DNA of 64,000 bases from Acidobacteriota bacterium (GTDB lineage: Bacteria; Acidobacteriota; Terriglobia; Bryobacterales; Bryobacteraceae), in the NCBI GenBank assembly GCA_018268715.1, contig JAFDVZ010000008.1:204249-268248 (forward strand), given 5' to 3'. Position 1 is the stretch's first letter, and each line of letters opens with the position of its first letter. Shown piece after piece: positions 26,701 to 34,873 of the stretch. Under the pieces are notes generated by a model that had not been told where the DNA came from, did not search any database, and saw only the letters and a program-made list of their open reading frames with translations. Both the position numbers and the translations under genes were made by a program.

Positions 26701-27524
26701 ATGTCGGGCTTCTGCGCGCCCTGGGCATTGGCGAAGAACTCATTCGAATTGAGCGCCGTGTTGCGCAGGAACCAGAAGGCCGTTCCATGAAAAGCGTTCG
26801 AGCCCTGCCGCGTCGCGACCGAGATGTTGGCGCCGCTGTTGCGGCCTTCTTCGGGCGTCGCGTTGCTCGTGGTGACCTTGAACTCCTGAATGTTGTCGGG
26901 AGTCAACCGGTACAGGTTCGACATCGGGTTGGGAACGGTGGACTCATTCGCCTCGATGCCGTCGATGGTGACGTTGTAGGCGCGGTCGCGCGAACCGTTC
27001 ACGTGGATGCCGGATCCGGCGCCGCCGTAGGACCGCTGCACGACGCCCGGCTCGAGCACGAGCAAGGCGAGCGGATTGCGGCCGTTCAACGGCAGTTCGG
27101 TGGCGGCCTTTGAGGTGACCACGTTGCCGATGGTGGCGTTGGCGGTCTGAATTACGTCGGCGCTGCCCTCGACGCTTACGACGTCGGAGAGCTGGCCGAG
27201 TTCCAGGGTCACATCGACGGTGAGAGGCGTATTCACCTGAAGAACGTTCTTCAGGAGCCGGGCGGTCCGGAAGCCTTGCATCTCGATGGTGACGGTGTAG
27301 GGTCCGACGGGGACCGAAGGAAAGCTGTACATTCCGGCTTGCGTGGTCTTCTGCTTATAGGAGACGCCGGTATCTTCGTGGATGAGGGTGACGGCTGCAT
27401 CCGGAACGACCGCGCCGGTGTTGTCGCGCACGGTTCCGGAGATCAGCGAGGTTGACGTTTGCGCCAGCAGGACGGCTGACGCGATGAGCAGCAGCAGCAG
27501 CAATAAACGTATCGATGTTTTCAT
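23745..27524 (-). CDS. Oar-like TonB-dependent outer-membrane receptor
   Basis: 1259 residues from ATG 27524, which starts a strong signal peptide MKTSIRLLLLLLLIASAVLL. Residues about 30-115 are a carboxypeptidase-regulatory-like beta-sandwich (SGTVRDNTGAVVPDAAVTL). The TonB plug follows (ATELPLNGRNPLALLVLEPG; NIQEFKVTTSNATPEEGRNS), and then a long beta-barrel with the NQYGAEISGPIKRNKTFFFF motif and a C-terminal aromatic end IQFALKLSF. Acidobacteria carry many copies of this Oar-type receptor; ligands are mostly unknown, probably oligosaccharides or peptides. The neighbouring GH113 gene hints at glycans. A GGGGG stretch lies shortly before the start codon. Confidence 0.9.
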   Translation of the reverse strand: MKTSIRLLLLLLLIASAVLLAQTSTSLISGTVRDNTGAVVPDAAVTLIHEDTGVSYKQKTTQAGMYSFPSVPVGPYTVTIEMQGFRTARLLKNVLQVNTPLTVDVTLELGQLSDVVSVEGSADVIQTANATIGNVVTSKAATELPLNGRNPLALLVLEPGVVQRSYGGAGSGIHVNGSRDRAYNVTIDGIEANESTVPNPMSNLYRLTPDNIQEFKVTTSNATPEEGRNSGANISVATRQGSNAFHGTAFWFLRNTALNSNEFFANAQGAQKPDIKMNQYGAEISGPIKRNKTFFFFSWADQKVNTTQPVDQTFGVITMYTPSALAGNYRYWVADPKTPFVLNGQTITRNSTALVDRNTGALLPGVRNCAGAGDTNCVASYNFAAADPKGIGVDQTIAKLFASYPKPNNFATGDGLNTAGYTWNPPANFRGPNYMARLDHQFNENNSIFFRALWGNYNTLKGDPLNGRPSVFPGFTPLGEVYRTTRNYALSYRRVISPRVVNEFTAGLSRFLFLFTQGEANPTWPNVVPYSFNNASLPFINTPRTFRAVTTPQLLDNLSVIKGSHVMRVGVNMRFYQHNDQRGQPGGTNVTPTLSFSSSVRPPSGFNTPSLASSSAAGINSTDNTRLLGTINDILGIPARLSQNFLGDISHNNFLPFLSGDNVTLWDEGHRLKQYNIFVQDEWKLRRNLVVNYGLRWEINTPPTEAGGRVYVPDKPITGSQGAVTFVHADSWYKNTSWAAIGPRLGIAWSPGKDNKTVIRTGWGIAFDPISSFQVTAVAGKVPGLVFNCSSTIGATSVTTTNGCAAVSDVRISQGFPLYLAPPSTQPQVQLTPPVQVSSNAPTGIVFDPNLKLPTVHEWNLTIQRMLPAGFLLETGYVGKRGLRLLRAYDINQINADPILPSFLAMQRNVSKGCQPDGTGCTGGESIPIVASGAVTSAFVNSSTTKTDIAQNGAGNFAGRIEQNFLTLKLRPNQQFGQITYIDSGGDSYYHGWQTTLRKRFESGLMFGLAYTFSKSIDDQSVDPVGASSGGGLSGTNSRTPANTRNWRNERAVSDFNRTHVFTINGVYEFPFGRGRRYAGGLPALANTIIGGWNMNAVFNAMSGEPFSIRSGVYTSNASHQSRADLVGAKPDSSLKEMAGVVGPVQFTSASAFAIPAAGSDGMGRNLFYGPNYWNLDLGVTKDFQITEKLKMQLRAEGFNALNHANFDNPVNSTSGTSSILGTTFGQTCCATVAPPSTQSIIQTGESARIIQFALKLSF

Positions 27525-28027
27525 CGAACCCCCAATTGACGAATCAAATATGGACAATGATAGCAGCCGAGTCGCCGCAAGCCCAGTCCGAAGTGTGAGA
27601 TAGCGTGCTTTGCAGGAACTTAGCGGGGGACCGATGCGATACGGGGCGAGAGGCTAGTCTCGGGTTCGCCGTTTTCCCTATAAGCTACTGATCTATAACT
27701 AGTTAATGCTGTTTCTCAGGTTCGTTTCGTAAATCGACTCAGGGCCCCGCGCCGGCCTCGCCAGGGCCTCCCCGTAGGGGCGGGGCGTTGCTTTGCGTAT
27801 AACTTGCAGATGCATGATCTGTCTCCGTTTTGAGTTTAAGGCCGCAGTTGCGCGGGAGAGGGCGCACGAGATGAGGGATTTCACTACAAAATATTGATGG
27901 GAATGGTGTTATTGATCCTAGGTGAAAGTGTGAACGGCCTCAATCATTAACGTGGTTTAATCTAACTCGCGCGGTCGGTTCCCGGCTGGGATCATGGCGC
28001 GGGCCTCAACATTCTCCAACGCTTGGG
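27525..28027. other. Divergent intergenic region between Oar-like receptor and PadR
   Basis: About 500 bases with no convincing gene. It is less GC-rich than its surroundings in parts. Contents: a possible receptor promoter on the minus strand (TTAACT and TATAGG 18 bases apart, near 27677-27706), a perfect palindrome TAACTAGTTA at 27696-27705, a GC-rich foldable element at 27744-27786, and the PadR promoter beginning at 28028. A 61-codon frame at 27699-27884 has no ribosome site or recognisable composition and was left out. Confidence 0.5.
27744..27786. other. GC-rich three-stem foldable element
   Basis: GCCCCGC (27744-27750) pairs with GCGGGGC (27780-27786). Between them GGCC (27754-27757) can pair with GGCC (27765-27768), and CCC (27771-27773) with GGG (27777-27779) around GTA. 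This would give a compact three-way fold. It could be an RNA element, a dispersed repeat of the genome or chance in GC-rich DNA. Confidence 0.3.
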
Positions 28028-28062
28028 TTGACATTCGACAGGAGTGAGCCCATACTTGGGTC
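28028..28062 (+). promoter_or_regulatory. PadR gene promoter, sigma70-like, leaderless
   Basis: TTGACA at 28028-28033, a 17-base spacer, and CATACT at 28051-28056. The predicted start point near 28063 is almost at the ATG at 28065. CCCA-TACT-TGGG (28049-28060) is a small inverted repeat over the -10, and CTTGGGT occurs at 28022-28028 and again at 28055-28061, flanking the promoter. These are candidate PadR operator half-sites. Confidence 0.7.
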
Positions 28063-28064
28063 GG

Positions 28065-28424
28065 ATGTCCACCCGAAGCAATCCCGACGACCGCGTCACC
28101 TTACTCCAGGGCACCCTCGACCTCCTGATCCTGCGCACCTTGCTGCACGGGGCTGAGCACGGTCAGGGAATCGCCCGAGCCATTCAGAAACAATCGGAGG
28201 ACGTCCTGCTGGTCGACCACGGCACCCTTTATCCCGCCTTGCAACGACTGGAGGCGCGCGGCTGGATCAAACCGCAATGGGGGACTTCGGAGAACAATCG
28301 CAGGGCGCGTTTCTACGAGTTGACCAAGACCGGACGGGCGCAACTGGTGCGGGAACGAAGCCAGTGGCGTCAACTTGTGACGGCTATGGCGCGAGTGCTG
28401 GGGCCGGAGCCCACGGAAGGATAG
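28065..28424 (+). CDS. PadR-family transcriptional regulator
   Basis: 119 residues. PadR winged-helix: LLQGTLDLLILRTLLHGAEH, then GHGQGIARAIQ, DHGTLYPALQRLEARGWIK and RRARFYELTKTGRAQL. ATG 28065 is preferred over the GTG at 28044 because the GTG lies inside the promoter. PadR proteins are usually autorepressors that also control a neighbouring membrane protein gene. The ADOP permease follows four bases later, the standard acidobacterial arrangement in which PadR governs the permease. The C-terminal tail (MARVLGPEPTEG) is short, as in the ADOP-linked PadR subgroup. Confidence 0.92.
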   Translation: MSTRSNPDDRVTLLQGTLDLLILRTLLHGAEHGQGIARAIQKQSEDVLLVDHGTLYPALQRLEARGWIKPQWGTSENNRRARFYELTKTGRAQLVRERSQWRQLVTAMARVLGPEPTEG

Positions 28425-28428
28425 GCCT

Positions 28429-31038
28429 ATGTGGCTCGGTCGCCGCCGGCAGGAGGACTTCGCCCAGGAAGTGGAGGCGCACCTCGAACTCGAAGCCGAT
28501 CAACTTCGCGCGGAGGGACTGGCGCCAGAGGACGCCCACGCCGCCGCGCGACGGGCTTTTGGCAACCTGACCTCGGCGAAGGAACGCTTCTACGAGGCGT
28601 CACGCATCGCGTGGCTGGATCAGGTGGTGCAGGACATCCGCTATGCCGTCCGGCGCCTTCGGAAGAGCCCCGCGTTCGTGGCGGCCGCCGTGTTGGTGCT
28701 GGCGTTGGGGACTGGCGCGAATACCGCCGTGTTCAGCTTCGTCAACGGGTTGTTGCTGCGCTCCTTGCCGTTTTCGGATCTCGATCGTCTGGTCACCGTG
28801 CGGGAGAGCAACACGCAAGGGTTCAAGTTGCCCATGGCGGCGCCGGGCGACTTCGTGGACTGGAGGGCGCAGGCTCCCGGATTTGAGAGTCTCGCCGGCT
28901 ATGTCTTCCGCGATTACAGTCTTGGCGGCGGTAAGGAGCCGGAAGGGGCCTTCGGCGTGCAGGTCTCGGCGCGCTTCTTTGAGGCCCTGGGAGTGCGTCC
29001 CGCGCTCGGGCGCGCGTTTCTGCCCGAGGAGGAGACGGCGGGGAGGAACCGCGTCGTGATCATCAGCCACCGGCTATGGGTGCGGCGCTTCGGCTCTGAT
29101 CGCAACATGGTGGGTCGAACCATTGTGGTTGACGAGACCCCTCATGTCCTTGTGGGAGTCATGGCGCAGGATTTCGAGTTCCCGTTTCCAGGGGTCGAGA
29201 TCTGGAGCCCGCTGTCGTTGACCGACGCCGAGCGGACGGACCGGCGCGAGCATTTCGTGGTAACCGTGGGGCGTCTTAAGCCCGAGGTCTCCATAAACCA
29301 GGCGCGCGCCGAGTTGAGCGCCGTGGCGCGACGCCTGGAAATAGAGCACCCGTTGACGAATTCGGGGCGCGGCGTGGAGGTGGTTGCGTTGCGCGACCAG
29401 CAAGGCGACTTCACCCGGCCGTTTCTCGTTTTGATGCAAGCGGCGGCGATTCTCGTATTGCTGATCGCCTGCGCCAATGTCGCCAACCTGCAACTGGCGA
29501 ACGCCGCCAGCCGACGTAAGGAGATGGCGTTGCGCGCCGCGTTGGGGGCCACGCAGGGGCGCCTGGTGCGGCTCATGCTGGCGGAGAGCCTGCTTCTGTC
29601 GCTGGCCGGCGGCGCGGTTGGGGCGGCCTTTGCGGACTGGGGAATTCGACTGCTCAAGTCCGGCGTTCCCAAGGAAACCACACGGTACCTGATGGGATGG
29701 AGCCAGATCTCGCTGGATTGGACGGTGCTCGGTTTCGCGCTTGCGGCGAGCGTCGTGTCGGGGATTGTATTCGGCCTTTCGGCCGCCCTGCGCGCTTCCC
29801 AATCGCAGCTTTCGGTCGCCATGAAGGAAGGAGGCGCAACCGGGCAGACGCCGGGCATGTCGAGGCTGCGACATCTGCTGGCGGCCTCGGAGGTGGTGCT
29901 CGCGGTGGTGATCGTTATCTGCGCCGCGCAGACGGTGAAGGGCTTCCACGGTCTACTCGACGTCCACCAGGGATTTTCGCCGCAGAAAGTGCTCACAACG
30001 CGCCTGGTTCCGCCGCGCCGGCACTATCCCAAACCGGCCGATCTGGCGCGCTTCTATGACCTGGCGCTCCGCGCCGCGGCCTCGGTTCCGGGAGTCTCAT
30101 CGGCGGCCGCCGTCTCCAACCTGCCGGGCGGCCTGCGGTACAACTTCACCGAGACGTTTGAGCCGGAGAACCCCGCCCCGGGCCTCCCCGGGCAGGAGGC
30201 CTCCACCGAGGCCCAGTACATTAGCGCCGATTACTTCCGAACTTTCGCCATTCCCGTTACCCAAGGCCGTCCTTTTACTCTCCGGGATGCATCCGGCGCG
30301 CTTCCCGTCGCGGTGGTGAGCGAGGCCTTCGCGCGACGCTATCTGGGAGGGCCGGATCCGATCGGGAAGCGAATCCGGCTGGCAGGGTCGCGGGAGACCT
30401 GGCGAACGATCGTCGGCGTGGCGGCCGATGTCCGCCAGAACTGGTTCGAACGCGAACCCGGTCCCATGCTCTATCTGCCGTACAAGCAATCGCCCAACCG
30501 GCAAATGTACCTCGTGGTGCGAACTTCCGGCGATCCGATGTCCCTGCTCCCCGCCATTCGCGAGGAAATCCGCAAGATCGATTCCAACCTGCCGCTCTTC
30601 GATCCCAAACCGATGCCGGAGGTCATCGAGGAAGCCATAGCCGGAATGCGCACCGCGGCGGGTGTGATGGCCGCGTTCGGCGCGATTTCGCTCGTCCTGG
30701 CCGTGCTGGGAATATACGGAGTGATGTCGTATGGCGTCGCCCAACGTCGACGCGAGTTTGGGATCCGCATGGCGCTCGGGGCTTCGCGTATGGGCGTACT
30801 GCGCCTGGTGATCCGGCAGGGATCGATCCTGGCTTCGGTTGGAATCGGCGTCGGACTTGTGGCGGCTCTGGTCGTCACGAGACTCATGTCAGCGCTGCTC
30901 TATGGGCTGAGTTCGACCAACCTGGCGCTTCTCGGCTCGATAGCCGCCATTGTGGCTGTCACCATCCTGATCGCGTGCTACATCCCGGCGCGCGCCGCCG
31001 CTCGCGTTGACCCCATCACGGCCCTGCGACATGAGTAG
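28429..31038 (+). CDS. ADOP-type ABC permease (MacB-like, duplicated FtsX domains)
   Basis: 869 residues. N-terminal soluble prefix (HLELEADQLRAEGLAPEDAH; ARRAFGNLTSAKERFYE), then TM1 in LRKSPAFVAAAVLVLALGTG, a MacB-type periplasmic core (PGDFVDWRAQAPGFESLAGY; VSARFFEALGVRPALGRAFL), an FtsX module (LLIACANVANLQLANAASRR), a second core (STEAQYISADYFRTFAIPVT) and a second FtsX module (YGVAQRRREFGIRMALGAS), ending in PARAAARVDPITALRHE. This is the 'acidobacterial duplicated orphan permease' family: permeases without an ATPase partner in the operon. Function is unsettled; MacB relatives are mechanotransmission pumps rather than conventional transporters. No ATPase gene is nearby. Confidence 0.92.
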   Translation: MWLGRRRQEDFAQEVEAHLELEADQLRAEGLAPEDAHAAARRAFGNLTSAKERFYEASRIAWLDQVVQDIRYAVRRLRKSPAFVAAAVLVLALGTGANTAVFSFVNGLLLRSLPFSDLDRLVTVRESNTQGFKLPMAAPGDFVDWRAQAPGFESLAGYVFRDYSLGGGKEPEGAFGVQVSARFFEALGVRPALGRAFLPEEETAGRNRVVIISHRLWVRRFGSDRNMVGRTIVVDETPHVLVGVMAQDFEFPFPGVEIWSPLSLTDAERTDRREHFVVTVGRLKPEVSINQARAELSAVARRLEIEHPLTNSGRGVEVVALRDQQGDFTRPFLVLMQAAAILVLLIACANVANLQLANAASRRKEMALRAALGATQGRLVRLMLAESLLLSLAGGAVGAAFADWGIRLLKSGVPKETTRYLMGWSQISLDWTVLGFALAASVVSGIVFGLSAALRASQSQLSVAMKEGGATGQTPGMSRLRHLLAASEVVLAVVIVICAAQTVKGFHGLLDVHQGFSPQKVLTTRLVPPRRHYPKPADLARFYDLALRAAASVPGVSSAAAVSNLPGGLRYNFTETFEPENPAPGLPGQEASTEAQYISADYFRTFAIPVTQGRPFTLRDASGALPVAVVSEAFARRYLGGPDPIGKRIRLAGSRETWRTIVGVAADVRQNWFEREPGPMLYLPYKQSPNRQMYLVVRTSGDPMSLLPAIREEIRKIDSNLPLFDPKPMPEVIEEAIAGMRTAAGVMAAFGAISLVLAVLGIYGVMSYGVAQRRREFGIRMALGASRMGVLRLVIRQGSILASVGIGVGLVAALVVTRLMSALLYGLSSTNLALLGSIAAIVAVTILIACYIPARAAARVDPITALRHE

Positions 31039-32095
31039 ATCGGGCGCCGCAACGATTATCCTGGCCGCGGCGGCCATCGCAGGCGTCGGGCCGGCGGATT
31101 CCCCAGAAGCCCTGATCGGCGCCGGCCATTTCAAACGCGCGCGGGCCAGGGTGGAACAACGATTCGCATCGAACCCCAACGAGGCGGAATCGCTCTGGCT
31201 GATGTCGTGGATCCGACAGATCTGGGGCGACCGGGCCGCGGCCCTGGATTATGCCGGGAAAGCCGTCAAGCTGAACGGCAGAGACGCCCGGTATCACCTG
31301 CGGCTGGCGGAGGTTCTTGGAGAGTCCGCTCAAAACGCCAATGTGCTGGAGCAGTTCGGCCTGGTCGCACGCTTCAAGAAGGAGATTGAAGCGACTCTTG
31401 CCCTTGATCCTGGCAATGTCAAGGCGCTGCGGCATTTGATGGAGTACAGCCTGGTTGCTCCGTCGATCGCCGGCGGAAGCCACGAGAAAGCGGCCGAGCT
31501 GGCGGGGCGGATTTCCCGGATCGATCCCGTTGAAGGGGCTTTGGCGCAAGCTCGAATGGCGAGACATGACCGGCGGGAGGAGAAACTGGAGGAGATCTAC
31601 CGCAAGGCCGTCCTGGCGGCTCCGTTGAACTATGACGGCCATGTCGCGCTGGGGAACTACTACCGATCCGCCACGGTGAAGCGATTCACGGAGGCGGAGA
31701 GGCACGGCCGGATCGCTGTGCAACTGGAACCGGGTAGCATCGACGCATACAATCTGCTGGCGGCCACGCTTGCGGCTCAGCGAAAGTGGAGCGAGTTGGA
31801 CGAGGTCCTGGCCCAAGCGGAGAAGCAAGTTCCGGACAACCTGGCGCCATACTACCGGGCCGCGTCGGAATGCCTGGAGTTGAATACCGAATTCGGGCGC
31901 GCCGAACGCTACCTGCGCCGATATTTGTCCGTTGAGCCCGAGCCGCGCTCGCCGACCGAGGCCCAAGCGCATCGGTTGCTGGGCCAGGTGAATGAGAAAC
32001 AAGGCCGCAGGGGAGGAGCTCGCGCCGAGTATCGGGAGTCTGTGAAGTTGGACCCTAAGTCGCCGGCGAGAGAGGATCTTCACCGGCTCGAGTAA
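31031..32095 (+). CDS. Exported TPR-repeat protein
   Basis: 354 residues; ATG 31031 overlaps the last codons of the ADOP gene. Starts with a hydrophobic signal (SGAATIILAAAAIAGVGPAD). The rest is tetratricopeptide repeats: HFKRARARVEQRFASNPNEA, RAAALDYAGKAVKLNGRDAR, FTEAERHGRIAVQLEPGSID, GRAERYLRRYLSVEPEP, GGARAEYRESVKLDPKSP. A scaffold for protein-protein contacts in the periplasm. Co-translation with the permease suggests that it is a partner of that permease, though ADOP genes do not always have one. Confidence 0.75.
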   Translation: MSRSGAATIILAAAAIAGVGPADSPEALIGAGHFKRARARVEQRFASNPNEAESLWLMSWIRQIWGDRAAALDYAGKAVKLNGRDARYHLRLAEVLGESAQNANVLEQFGLVARFKKEIEATLALDPGNVKALRHLMEYSLVAPSIAGGSHEKAAELAGRISRIDPVEGALAQARMARHDRREEKLEEIYRKAVLAAPLNYDGHVALGNYYRSATVKRFTEAERHGRIAVQLEPGSIDAYNLLAATLAAQRKWSELDEVLAQAEKQVPDNLAPYYRAASECLELNTEFGRAERYLRRYLSVEPEPRSPTEAQAHRLLGQVNEKQGRRGGARAEYRESVKLDPKSPAREDLHRLE

Positions 32096-32096
32096 T

Positions 32097-32117
32097 CGCG
32101 GTTCGGGCGTGACCGCG
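32097..32117 (+). terminator. Stem-loop after the TPR gene
   Basis: CGCGGT (32097-32102) pairs with ACCGCG (32112-32117) around a nine-base loop, one base after the TPR stop codon. No T-run follows. Located between convergent genes, so possibly a weak or Rho-assisted terminator. Confidence 0.35.
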
Positions 32118-32139
32118 CGGGCGCCGCGGCGCGAGCCGG

Positions 32140-33564
32140 CTAACTCGACCGGCGAGCCTGATCGCACGCCCCGAGCAGTTGCGCCATCAGGCCCATCCCC
32201 ATTTGAGACAAAACGCGGTATCCGCTGCGTTGTAGCTGCTCGCCGCCGCGATTGGACTGCGTGACGCCGGAGAGGAATCCGTCCGGAGTCAGATAGTTCA
32301 CAAGAGCCCGGCTGGTCTTCGCGGCCGCTTCCAGTACGCCCGCGCCGGCCAGACCCGCGGCCGACGCCAGCACGACCGCCGCCGCGATCCCCGCTGAACC
32401 GGACGTTTCCGGACCCGTGGCGGGGTCGTCCAGGAAACAGGACCACAGGCCGCCCTCGGACTGTCGCCGCAAGGCCCATTCGGTCATCCGCTGCAGCTCG
32501 CGCCGAAGGTCCTGAAGGTCCTCCCGATCTTTCAGGACATCCAACGTCCGAACCAGACCGAGCATGTACCAGGCGACCCCACGCGACCAGTTGCGGAATG
32601 TCCGCGAGCCGCCCGCGGTGTTGCGCAGGAAGAAATCGTCGCCCGCCACCAGGCGCCGGGCGCGCAGGCGCAACTGCAGGACGGCCAGATCCTCCAGGTC
32701 CCGGTCGCGCCGCGCCCGGGCCACGCGCGCCAGCGGATAGGCGACGGTATAGCAGCCTTCCGCCGACGTCATGGCGCCGTCGACGATGCAGTGTTCGGCG
32801 TCCCGATGCGAGTTCCAATAATCAATGGCCGCGGCGATGGCGGGATGGCCGGGGTTTCGCAGCACGATGTGGGCGACGGGAAGGCTCTCTTCAATGCTGG
32901 CGATGCGGCCGTCGGCGGGAGCGCTCCGCGCATCCTCGTAAACGAGACTGACGCCGTCCGGGACGAATCGGGCCAGGTGCCGGTCGAGCGCCTGACGGTA
33001 GCCCGCCTGGGCAAGGCCATCGAGGACGCAACCGTCCATCCAGCCGAACGGTTGCAGGACCTCCGGCCCCTGCATCCGGCGGTGAAATTCGTCCAACGGC
33101 CTGGCAGCGCCGCTTCGCAGCAGGTGAGGCAGCAGAGGGGGCGGAGCGCCGGTGGAGAAGATCCAGGGAGGCTCAGAACCTCGAATCGTGCGAAGTACAA
33201 GGCCCTCCCGCCGGGCGGCGCGGGCCGCGGCGTTGTCGAGCGGCGCCTCGAACATTTGCAGGGCGTAAGCGAAGCGCATGTCGAATTCGCCGACTCGGGC
33301 GCCCGTTTCCGCGGTCCGCACCTCGACGATTTTCGGTTCCCGCGAATCGATGGCGATCGAGACCCGGAACCGGTCGCCGGGCGAAGGGAAGCGCAGCCGG
33401 ACGCTGTCGGCGGCGCGAATCGCGCCCCAACCGAAGGGCGCCCGCCGGCCCGAGGGGACCGGTGCGCTCGACGCGCCTTCGATGCGAGCCACTTCGTAAC
33501 GGCTGCTTCGAGCAGCCCTCAACCATGGCGCGGCCGCCAACGCGAGCAACGCCCTACGATTCAT
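32140..33564 (-). CDS. Exported GH88/GH105-like glycoside hydrolase
   Basis: 474 residues from ATG 33564; MNRRALLALAAAPWLRAA is an export signal with an arginine pair. An N-terminal beta-domain (about 25-130) precedes an (alpha/alpha)6 domain of the unsaturated glucuronyl/rhamnogalacturonyl hydrolase type: FGWMDGCVLDGLAQAGY, a HIVLRNPGHPAIAAAIDYW helix, RNWSRGVAWYMLGLVRTLDV and GGLWSCFLDDPATGPETSGS. The family cleaves unsaturated uronic residues produced by lyases via vinyl-ether hydration using an Asp. The candidate Asp is in MDGCVLDG. Pectin- or other glycan-degradation role inferred. A second possible ATG at 33579 would add five residues. Confidence 0.72.
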   Translation of the reverse strand: MNRRALLALAAAPWLRAARSSRYEVARIEGASSAPVPSGRRAPFGWGAIRAADSVRLRFPSPGDRFRVSIAIDSREPKIVEVRTAETGARVGEFDMRFAYALQMFEAPLDNAAARAARREGLVLRTIRGSEPPWIFSTGAPPPLLPHLLRSGAARPLDEFHRRMQGPEVLQPFGWMDGCVLDGLAQAGYRQALDRHLARFVPDGVSLVYEDARSAPADGRIASIEESLPVAHIVLRNPGHPAIAAAIDYWNSHRDAEHCIVDGAMTSAEGCYTVAYPLARVARARRDRDLEDLAVLQLRLRARRLVAGDDFFLRNTAGGSRTFRNWSRGVAWYMLGLVRTLDVLKDREDLQDLRRELQRMTEWALRRQSEGGLWSCFLDDPATGPETSGSAGIAAAVVLASAAGLAGAGVLEAAAKTSRALVNYLTPDGFLSGVTQSNRGGEQLQRSGYRVLSQMGMGLMAQLLGACDQARRSS

Positions 33565-33593
33565 CCGCGGGTGGATCATGGAGATCGCCGCGC

Positions 33594-34325
33594 TCAGCCC
33601 GGCAACCGGAACGTCAGGCCGAGGTCACGGTTCAACTGTTCGCTGAAGCGGCGGTCCACCGACTGGATCGGAACGTCCTTCATTTCGTGCTCGAGCGTCA
33701 CATAGTGCAGCAGACCGTCCTTCACCCAGTAGGCCAGGGCCGATACGATGCGATGGTCCTGGAAAGCGATCTTGTAGATCGGCGTGCGATACGCGGGGGC
33801 CGGGGCGGGGCGCTCGTCGCGGTAGTCGTCTCGCACGGGGGGAGCATAGGACGGCGCCTGGTTCACTACAACAACCGGAGCCTGCGGCGCACTGTAGGAA
33901 TACGACGGATAGGAGACATACGACGGATAGCTCCGATCCCAGTAATCACCATAGTATGGGTAATCCCAACCATAACTGAAGCCTGACACCACGTACGGCG
34001 AGTAATAATACGGCCAGCCGTAGCCCCAGCCGTAGAGACCGTAACCGCCGCCCCAACCGCGGCCGCGGCCGTAGTCGCCGCCGTAATAGCCGCCGCGCCA
34101 CGAGTTCGAATAGCCGCTCCGGAATCCGGAGCCGTAGAAGCGGCCGGCGCCGCCGTGGACGCTATGCATACCCCCGGCGAACCCTGCGCCGCCGCCGCGC
34201 GATATCCCTCCGCCACGGCTCATGCCGCCGCCCGCCCGGAATCCGCCGCCTCCGCCGCCCCGGTGCTGCGCAGCCACCGGGATTGAAACCGCCAATGCGA
34301 GAAGAAGGACGAATGTCCTGGTCAT
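33594..34325 (-). CDS. Secreted Gly/Tyr-rich low-complexity protein
   Basis: 243 residues from ATG 34325, with a clear signal peptide MTRTFVLLLALAVSIPVAAQ. Residues about 22-60 are Gly-Arg rich (GGGGGGFRAGGGMSRGGG), then about 60-150 Gly/Tyr/Ser/Trp rich (YGWGYGWPYYYSPYV; DYPYYGDYWDRSYPSY). The last 80 residues form a small domain (TPIYKIAFQDHRIVSALAYW; VKDGLLHYVTLEHEMKDVPI) of unknown family. The composition resembles surface or matrix proteins. No repeats of fixed length. Possibly localises at the cell surface; no function can be assigned. Confidence 0.8.
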   Translation of the reverse strand: MTRTFVLLLALAVSIPVAAQHRGGGGGGFRAGGGMSRGGGISRGGGAGFAGGMHSVHGGAGRFYGSGFRSGYSNSWRGGYYGGDYGRGRGWGGGYGLYGWGYGWPYYYSPYVVSGFSYGWDYPYYGDYWDRSYPSYVSYPSYSYSAPQAPVVVVNQAPSYAPPVRDDYRDERPAPAPAYRTPIYKIAFQDHRIVSALAYWVKDGLLHYVTLEHEMKDVPIQSVDRRFSEQLNRDLGLTFRLPG

Positions 34326-34369
34326 GGTAATGCCTCTATCCGGCAGCTTACCCCGGTTCAGCGTCGCGT

Positions 34370-34837
34370 TCAACCGGCCATGGCGGGTTCGGGCGCGGGG
34401 AACAGCTTGCCAAACCAGAAGGCATGAGGCGTGGCGCCGTGCGCCCGGTAATGGTCGAGGCGTTGTTTGGCCTCCTCGACCGTGGGCGTATGGCCGGCCG
34501 GAATCCACCAGAGCACATAGTGAGCCTGGGACGGCTTTTCGAACCACTGGGACCGCTTCAGATAGAAATCCAGATGTTCGGAACGGTAGACGTAGTTCTT
34601 CAAGTCCTGGGGCGTATGCCAGACCGACATGTTCACCAGCAGGAACGGATCGTCCGACCAGGGGTGTTGGGCGTCGGTGGCGTTGCCCGATTCGGTCTTG
34701 AGCCGCCAGGCGAATCCCGGCGACGATTCCGCCAGATGGTTGATTCGATCGAGCCCGTCCACAAACTCGGCGATGGCCGGATGGTCCAGCGGGTGGGTTA
34801 GGCGCGCGATGTTCAGTTGGGCGAGGTGATGCGTCAT
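34370..34837 (-). CDS. DUF3291 domain protein
   Basis: 155 residues from ATG 34837; the frame is open further upstream but the conserved domain starts here with THHLAQLNIARLTHPLDHP. Pattern of DUF3291 (monooxygenase-like ferredoxin fold): EFVDGLDRINHLAESSPGFA, LVNMSVWHTPQDLKNYVYRS, HLDFYLKRSQWFEK and WWIPAGHTPTVEEAKQRLDH. Members are small soluble proteins of unknown activity, related in fold to antibiotic biosynthesis monooxygenases. Divergent from the second PadR gene. Confidence 0.85.
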   Translation of the reverse strand: MTHHLAQLNIARLTHPLDHPAIAEFVDGLDRINHLAESSPGFAWRLKTESGNATDAQHPWSDDPFLLVNMSVWHTPQDLKNYVYRSEHLDFYLKRSQWFEKPSQAHYVLWWIPAGHTPTVEEAKQRLDHYRAHGATPHAFWFGKLFPAPEPAMAG

Positions 34838-34873
34838 CCCGCCATTGTCGCCGATAGGGCGGCGCCGTTCGCC

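Noticed and set aside
25791..27113. Long open frame opposite the Oar-like receptor
   Set aside because: Val/Gly/Arg-rich translation with no motif; shadow of the receptor gene.
27699..27884. 61-codon frame in the receptor/PadR gap
   Set aside because: No ribosome site, no recognisable composition, covers the foldable GC element.
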